Position numbers and translations under genes: made by a program
In this document: positions 9,001 through 11,942 of the stretch, piece after piece
How the letters are laid out: every line of letters begins with the position of its first letter
Numbering within the stretch: the stretch's first letter is position 1
Notes under the pieces: generated by a model
Database searches by the model: none
Told to the model about the DNA's origin: nothing
What the model saw: only the letters and a program-made list of their open reading frames with translations
Assembly: GCF_001908105.1 (NCBI RefSeq)
Contig: NZ_MKGQ01000039.1
Coordinates: 12,697 to 24,638 of the forward strand
Length of the DNA: 11,942 nt
From: Xenorhabdus eapokensis
GTDB lineage: Bacteria; Pseudomonadota; Gammaproteobacteria; Enterobacterales; Enterobacteriaceae
Direction: 5' to 3'

Positions 9001-9398
9001 AGTTACTTGATGACGAGCAGCAACAGGATGTTTTGGTACAACTGCATGACGTCCTGCTAGAGATTCAGGTTAGCCAATCTACTCGGATTAAACTCATTCA
9101 TGATTTTGGCGATGTAATTAACTTTACTGAGCCCGAAAAAGGAACCTCTCGCCGTGGCATTGGTGCATTATTTACCCTTGCGGAGAAAGATGTTTTGTTA
9201 CGGGAGTGGTTGGACAGGCAAAATTATGCGTTGAGTCATTGGCCTAGCTCAGAAAATAGTTCTGTTGCAAAGTATATTATTGCTCATCAGAATTTATTTC
9301 CTGGCATCTGCAAGTCGTCAAAATTCATTGCAAAAAGGATCAAAGAAACTGAAGTTGAACAATTATTGGAAAATATAGAGCAAGTTGTAGAAGATTGA
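6093..9398 (+). CDS. KAP-family membrane P-loop NTPase, candidate anti-phage effector
   Basis: The protein has 1101 residues. Walker A is GELGSGKS (44-51). Two hydrophobic helices follow at about 127-148 and 162-184, then Walker B FILIIDNLDR (251-260) with D256 and D259. Membrane helices inserted between Walker A and Walker B, and the motif AKRIPVTFSVPPL after the core, are hallmarks of KAP NTPases. The core would sit on the cytoplasmic face of the inner membrane. Roughly 700 C-terminal residues (from about 400) show no motif I recognise and look helical. The ribosome site GGAG (6084-6087) is 5 bases from ATG 6093. The gene stands alone as cargo between the integrase and its duplicated 3' end. 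PifA of plasmid F, a KAP member, excludes phage T7, so defence is plausible but inferred. It is intact, with no frameshift. Confidence 0.85.
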   Translation: MPLKLQQESPSDNDLFEGESHKKVAERMAGVLREVDNNIVGLEGELGSGKSTIINLLKGELSTEYRFIEFDAERYHYGNTKKALIEVIYKGLSNETGADQKKLDAYRNQALGNIIEYEKRVNSRLSWWTVMFILCSLLAVQMIRYLFIDISTLMMTDKAVSKLVLLLEAIGFLSPGILLLALLMKRVFSTKPENKKQEDKESITVGDLFKRNSTDIISETWMVNREVGTIELHNALSGFTDKDTLHHALRFILIIDNLDRIVPDKVKELWSDMELIAGTTHEYFRVIIPYSARQVASSLDMEGHSGREFIAKRIPVTFSVPPLITAGWQDAFKTMWSQTVSDSDEASCTEVIQLVERWRPQQYPRITPRLLKKLVNDIYILNLTVPVGSPEEPSRFVLIALYILMVRYGDYDIRTLLRDPFQGELDESASLAPDEQSDKLKANYAQLKRIFNNDANRWSEYLMSVHYQAPAALARSELIDTPLIDAVKSKDSIALERLVTMWGFTHAWHRCASVMDMSSWLETAAALPSTILNLVQPQITFALQQLNTSYAIQAREVFNPSLNTALLNLMRLSSISIEPFMKRQRAFIISELDDLQSAPKDSDTNVTSLLREADQYSKLFGASLFDSMDVEIHGDVYARYLLNNEEKWKGLNIPAIHLDDIETENMLLTVLEEPSEDVFNPGVLRFIGTGSLSTENIIKKDQDILLYISKLSSNFTSRVVIDNFIDFRKLIFTEQWNSSSQLSLFAHQTTMQQNYPIEFAAHVVAHMVATDNFTGIEDYSDYIEDDEYIGLLTNYFKCSKSWHKIANSLSNNKMIPFVKGAIQRLFEEDKLERLDVSQYVKKDYPLLSAHITGVDLMEPVIARQEFFNDRLNLNEIELIDEETLLDLLRTEALPGTHEKLYSLSESLLAADMLLGSFESISSNNQIILLHMQSLGRKIHLNPDVNSFTEWYRSVSREELAKGKYIRFIWELLDDEQQQDVLVQLHDVLLEIQVSQSTRIKLIHDFGDVINFTEPEKGTSRRGIGALFTLAEKDVLLREWLDRQNYALSHWPSSENSSVAKYIIAHQNLFPGICKSSKFIAKRIKETEVEQLLENIEQVVED

Positions 9399-9432
9399 GC
9401 TGTATCAGTCTCAACCTAATATTTGGCAAATT

Positions 9433-9645
9433 ATGAACTACTGGCGAACATACACCACAAAAATCGGTTTAACTGGCCCTCACTCTCCTCACAGTTTACG
9501 CTATGCCTGGGCGTAGAATGCTTTGGCGTTTTACCAACAAAATGACTTTAGCCATCAGGAGGTGAGAGCGTTGGTTTCAATGGATTTGGGATATGGTGAC
9601 GTTCGTGGGCGTTATATTGAGCTGGTTTATAGCCGTTCAACTTAG
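9433..9645 (+). pseudogene. Decayed duplicate of the integrase 3' end
   Basis: Read from ATG 9433, this matches integrase residues 222-289: 55 of 68 positions are identical by my count. An in-frame TAG stands at the place of Q249, and the catalytic H275 is replaced by Tyr (LGYGD), while HSLR and the tyrosines remain. The frame ends with TAG at 9643-9645, two codons later than in the intact gene. Similarity does not clearly extend 5' of 9433, which is 35 bases after the KAP stop. Together with the intact gene it forms a direct repeat flanking the NTPase. Confidence 0.9.
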
Positions 9646-9702
9646 TCGTTCAGTTATTGTGTTAGGTAAAACAATCAGTTAAAGTATTCCTGCCATTAGC
9701 AA

Positions 9703-9861
9703 AATCTAGTGGTGAGGTTTCGCAGCCTCGAAATATGGTGTCCCACTGGTAGGATGTTTCTACCAGTGCGTCTGCTATCACCCTTTCAATGGTGATTCAG
9801 GCGGGGGAGGCTTCGGCCTCGCCGGTTGGACACCACCGGTACTGCGAACCCTGTCTGAATC
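9703..9861 (+). ncRNA. Structured element, copy 2: candidate P4/C4-like antisense RNA region
   Basis: Hairpins in order are CACTGGTAG/CTACCAGTG (9744-9752, 9760-9768), ATCACC/GGTGAT (9777-9782, 9791-9796), GAGGC-TTCG-GCCTC (9807-9820) and CCGGT/ACCGG (9822-9826, 9835-9839). The loop of the last carries GGACACC (9828-9834), complementary to GGTGTCC at 9737-9743. CTGCGAACC (9842-9850) is complementary to GGTTTCGCAG (9716-9725) apart from one bulged base. GATTCAG (9794-9800) can pair with CTGAATC (9855-9861), which excludes the ATCACC hairpin. A loop complementary to upstream target sequence is how the phage P4 CI RNA and P1 C4 RNA work. Assignment to that family is a hypothesis. The element lies directly before the Nlp gene. 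Confidence 0.45.
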
Positions 9862-9878
9862 GCCACCATCAATATTAA
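9753..9878 (+). pseudogene. Possible Ash-like small ORF fragment overlapping the structured region
   Basis: The frame after the stop at 9750 reads through ATG 9789 with LSMVIQAGEASASPV and ends at TAA 9876. That wording resembles the short Ash-family proteins found beside P4-like immunity regions. There is no ribosome site, and the overlap with strong hairpins makes translation doubtful. This is a memory-based resemblance only. Confidence 0.25.
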
Positions 9879-9899
9879 TTAATGGAAGGGGTAGCAGGA

Positions 9900-10166
9900 A
9901 TGAATAACAACATTAGAACTGACTGGCATCAGGCCGATATCATCGCAGCATTACGTAAGCGTGGAACAACCTTAGCGGCTGTTTCTCGTGAAGCGGGACT
10001 CAGTTCATCTACACTAGCAAACGCATTCAGTAGGCCGTGGCCTAAAGGTGAATGGATTATCGCAAATTACCTTGGCATCCATCCCTCAGAGATCTGGCCT
10101 AGTCGATATTTTGATAGTTATGGTCGATTAGTTGAGCGTAAAGCTCGTAATAAACCACAGGAATAA
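9900..10166 (+). CDS. Ner/Nlp-family (SfsB-like) DNA-binding regulator
   Basis: This is an 88-residue protein of the Mu Ner / Nlp type. DWHQADIIAALRKRGTTLAAVSREAGLSSSTLANAF (residues 8-43) contains the lambda-repressor-like helix-turn-helix, with recognition helix around LSSSTLANAF. It is followed by the diagnostic RPWPKGEWIIANYLGIHPSEIWPSRY (45-70). Length is normal for the family. Start 9900 is preferred: GGAAGGGG (9884-9891) is at ribosome-site distance and the protein then begins as relatives do. The in-frame ATG at 9882 has no such site. In phages Ner represses early transcription; here it sits behind the structured region at the distal end of the integrase/KAP module and may regulate it. 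The target is not visible. Confidence 0.85.
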   Translation: MNNNIRTDWHQADIIAALRKRGTTLAAVSREAGLSSSTLANAFSRPWPKGEWIIANYLGIHPSEIWPSRYFDSYGRLVERKARNKPQE

Positions 10167-10176
10167 TCCTAGTACT

Positions 10177-10305
10177 GCTCGCTTAAGAGAAATGAGAGTA
10201 TTAACTATCATTTTCTCAATTTGAAGAAATCAATAATGATAGGAGTCTCAAATTTCATTTTTCAGCACTTTTATGATCGTTATTCAAAAAAGTGCTTAAG
10301 CGAGC
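10177..10305. repeat. 129-bp inverted-repeat element (MITE-like)
   Basis: Termini GCTCGCTTAAG (10177-10187) and CTTAAGCGAGC (10295-10305) are perfect 11-bp inverted repeats. Inside are two further hairpins: CTATCATT with AATGATAG (around 10206 and 10235) and AGCACTTTT with AAAAGTGCT (10264-10272, 10288-10296; the second overlaps the terminus by two bases). The whole can fold as a three-way junction. Size and structure suit a small non-autonomous transposable element. I see no clear target duplication (left flank agtact, right flank ggactaag), so a structured RNA remains possible. Confidence 0.5.
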
Positions 10306-10890
10306 GGACTAAGTATATTATAAAACTTAGTGACAGAGTTCCTTTTGCCTTCGCATATCAAGCTGGGGATTTCAGGAAGGTTCATTCGCAGGTAATATCC
10401 TCCAGCTCCCATCAACTTAAAATGCATATACAAATACAGGATAAAACTGACAACATATACGATCATAATTAATAAGTTACCCCTATTATCAATACTAACA
10501 ATTGACTAAATATTATCACAACATACCCGATTGAAATCTCAATCTACTATCACCATAAAAGCCCGTTTCTGTCATTTTCAGTCAAGCTAAAAATATCAAT
10601 AGCAGTTCCTTTTTCTTCATTCTCACCTTTAGCCATGCTTTTTTAAACTGGAACATCCAGTAAATACTGCTGCACCTGTCCACTAAATACAGTGCTTTTT
10701 ATGTTCTTGTAAGGATCGTTAAAAACACGTGAGTGCTGGAGTTTAATGGGGTAAAAGATCCTGATTTGATCTTGAAAATTAGGATGAGAAATACGTAACT
10801 TAGAAATCTATTTAATGAAGAAATATTTTTATATTGTAACTATTTCATTGCTATCACCGCTAAAAATATTAAGAACAAATATTGGCTTTA

Positions 10891-10918
10891 TTGTATATTT
10901 ATGCTTACTATTTATAAA
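10891..10918 (+). promoter_or_regulatory. Candidate promoter for the XRE/GTPase pair
   Basis: TTGTAT (10891-10896) and TATAAA (10913-10918) are separated by 16 bases, about 70 bases upstream of the XRE start. The region is so AT-rich that chance matches are common. Confidence 0.3.
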
Positions 10919-10990
10919 TACTCGGTTACGTTGTATTTTGATAGAAAAAACATCCATACAGTATTTATTGTTTATCTTACTGAGGCATTC

Positions 10991-11359
10991 ATGAATGAAT
11001 TATCATCAGATACGAATAGTTATGACTTTTATGATTCTAACCTACTGGTCGGTCAACGTATCCAATCGCGGCGAAAAGAACTAGGGGTGACAGCAACCGA
11101 TTTAGCTAAGCGGATTGGTACAACTCAACAACAGCTATCCAGATATGAAAGAGGAACTAATAGAATTAATATAACTCATCTTGTTGCAATTTCTATAGAA
11201 TTAGAAACTCCCATTAGTTGGTTTTTTATGGATTGCTTTGAGCATGTATCTAAAGAGGATACAGAACTAAAAAAATGCTTTGAGCAAATTTGGCCTCGTT
11301 TATCACATAAGCAACATAGAACGCTAATATTATTTTTGGCTGAACACATAAAAGCATAA
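10991..11359 (+). CDS. XRE-family transcriptional regulator, MrpJ-like
   Basis: This is a 122-residue protein with a Cro/C1-type helix-turn-helix (about 20-76): VGQRIQSRRKELGVTATDLA, then TTQQQLSRYERGTNRI as turn and recognition helix. After it come LVAISIELETPISWFF and an acidic tail without known motif. The QQQLSRYE-GTNRI pattern resembles MrpJ/MrfJ-type regulators linked to fimbrial operons in Proteus and Photorhabdus. No fimbrial genes are in this window. ATG 10991 is preferred because GAGG (10982-10985) is 5 bases upstream. An upstream in-frame ATG at 10901 would add 30 residues of non-family sequence. The membrane GTPase gene starts 24 bases downstream, so they are probably co-transcribed, and this protein may control the pair. 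Confidence 0.82.
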   Translation: MNELSSDTNSYDFYDSNLLVGQRIQSRRKELGVTATDLAKRIGTTQQQLSRYERGTNRINITHLVAISIELETPISWFFMDCFEHVSKEDTELKKCFEQIWPRLSHKQHRTLILFLAEHIKA

Positions 11360-11383
11360 TTTTTTCTAGGGAGTAATTACAAG

Positions 11384-11875
11384 ATGTTTGTACTGAATAT
11401 AAAGGGTGCAATGAAATCACCGTCATTATGGTGCTTTCTTGCTATTGTTACAGTCCTTGGAACTTTTAAACCGAAAATTATATCTGATTTTGAACCTTAT
11501 TTATCATTCTTTGCATGGCTAACTGTTGTTTTTATCTTCACTTACAATATAGTGAATTTTAAAAAGATATGGTTTAACCAGAAGGAACTAGAAAAAATAT
11601 ACAACTTTACTGAGATAAAAAAATTAAAGGAAATGCATGTTAGAACGGTTGTTGTTTTAGGGTTATCTAAAGTGGGAAAAACAACATTTATAAACTCACT
11701 ATTCAATGAGTCTTCTGCTAAACAGAAGACACAAGATATAAATGGAAGATTAAAGAAACTTAAAAACAACCAATGCGTTATTTTTGTCGATGTAAGTGGT
11801 GACTCTATGTCTCAAATATATCAAGCATTACAAATAGCTGACGTTAACGCGATGCTCGACTTTAACATCCTATAA
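11384..11875 (+). CDS. Membrane-anchored P-loop GTPase-like protein, apparently truncated
   Basis: The 163-residue frame begins with two hydrophobic helices (about 15-33 and 38-57), then a charged linker and a nucleotide-binding strand-loop VVVLGLSKVGKTTFINSLF. Walker A/G1 is GLSKVGKT (93-100). The likely G3 site is DVSG (136-139) after strand CVIFV. A typical GTPase domain continues about 100 residues further with an NKxD-like G4, but TAA occurs at 11873 right after IADVNAMLDFNIL. The same frame stays open for 22 more codons to the window end, so a nonsense mutation in a longer gene is possible. AGGGAG (11368-11373) serves ATG 11384; ATG 11411 is an alternative start. It follows the XRE gene by 24 bases. 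Function unknown; membrane signalling or defence are guesses. Confidence 0.65.
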   Translation: MFVLNIKGAMKSPSLWCFLAIVTVLGTFKPKIISDFEPYLSFFAWLTVVFIFTYNIVNFKKIWFNQKELEKIYNFTEIKKLKEMHVRTVVVLGLSKVGKTTFINSLFNESSAKQKTQDINGRLKKLKNNQCVIFVDVSGDSMSQIYQALQIADVNAMLDFNIL

Positions 11876-11942
11876 CATTGGCTTGTTGAAGCCAGTCCCG
11901 TTGACTTTTACCTTGTTGAAAATTGGCAAAAATACCCAACGT

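Larger units (their letters stand above)
10167..10990. other. AT-rich intergenic region with degenerate traces
   Basis: Apart from the inverted-repeat element (10177-10305) and a promoter candidate near 10891-10918, I find no intact gene. On the - strand, 10807 to 10643 is open for 54 codons without a normal start and ends ...VQQYLLDVPV. Just beyond it a 28-codon ATG frame (10636 to 10550) reads MAKGENEEKGTAIDIF. Both look protein-like but match no family I know, and could be remnants of one decayed gene. The + strand frame at 10221-10472 starts with TTG inside the repeat and looks spurious. Confidence 0.5.

Noticed and set aside
10221..10472. 83-codon + strand frame
   Set aside because: It starts with TTG inside the inverted-repeat element and shows no domain.
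11862..11942. - strand open stretch of 26 codons running in from the window end (…SQRDWLQQANVIGC)
   Set aside because: Could be the C-terminus of a convergent gene or transposase, but too short to assign, and the + strand frame is also open there.
1..11942. tRNA genes, CRISPR arrays, rRNA
   Set aside because: None seen: no repeat-spacer periodicity, and the cloverleaf-like fold near 4548-4605 lacks tRNA invariant features such as a T-loop GTTCRANNC and a 7-bp acceptor stem.

Overview
The window looks like an accessory region of a Gammaproteobacterium, most likely Photorhabdus/Xenorhabdus or a close Morganellaceae relative. The basis is the type of integrase, the Ner/Nlp-type regulator, the MrpJ-like XRE regulator and the moderately AT-rich base composition. 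This is recognition from memory, not a database result. All confident genes are on the + strand.

Region 1 (1-3788) is a metabolic operon broken at its left end. The last 47 codons of an IS5-type transposase and the end of its insertion sequence abut an asparagine-synthetase-like gene that has lost its N-terminal half. It is followed, with ATGA overlaps or a very short gap, by a TauD-like Fe(II)/2-oxoglutarate dioxygenase, an MFS transporter and a small alpha/beta hydrolase. The set reads as a small amino-acid-derived metabolite pathway with its own exporter, now probably decapitated by the insertion.

Region 2 (3789-9645) is an integrase module. About 0.9 kb without a convincing gene carries many compact hairpins, including a branched structure closed by an 11-bp stem. 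It leads into an intact tyrosine recombinase (4734-5603). A 0.5-kb leader then precedes a single large KAP-type membrane P-loop NTPase (6093-9398). Just after the NTPase lies a second, decayed copy of the last 68 codons of the integrase (9433-9645). The NTPase is therefore bracketed by direct repeats of the integrase 3' end, the layout expected of cargo carried by an integrase unit. KAP NTPases include the F-plasmid phage-exclusion protein PifA, so a defence role is a reasonable inference.

Region 3 (9646-10166) holds a second structured stretch upstream of a Ner/Nlp-type regulator. It shares ordered short motifs with the pre-integrase region and has loop-to-upstream complementarity resembling the P4/P1 (CI/C4) antisense immunity RNAs.

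Region 4 (10167-11942) is very AT-rich. It has a 129-bp inverted-repeat element that could be a MITE, a stretch with only degenerate coding traces, an XRE regulator, and a membrane-anchored P-loop GTPase whose reading frame stops in mid-domain. The main candidates for something new are the integrase-bracketed KAP cargo, the paired structured elements at its two ends, and the XRE/membrane-GTPase pair.
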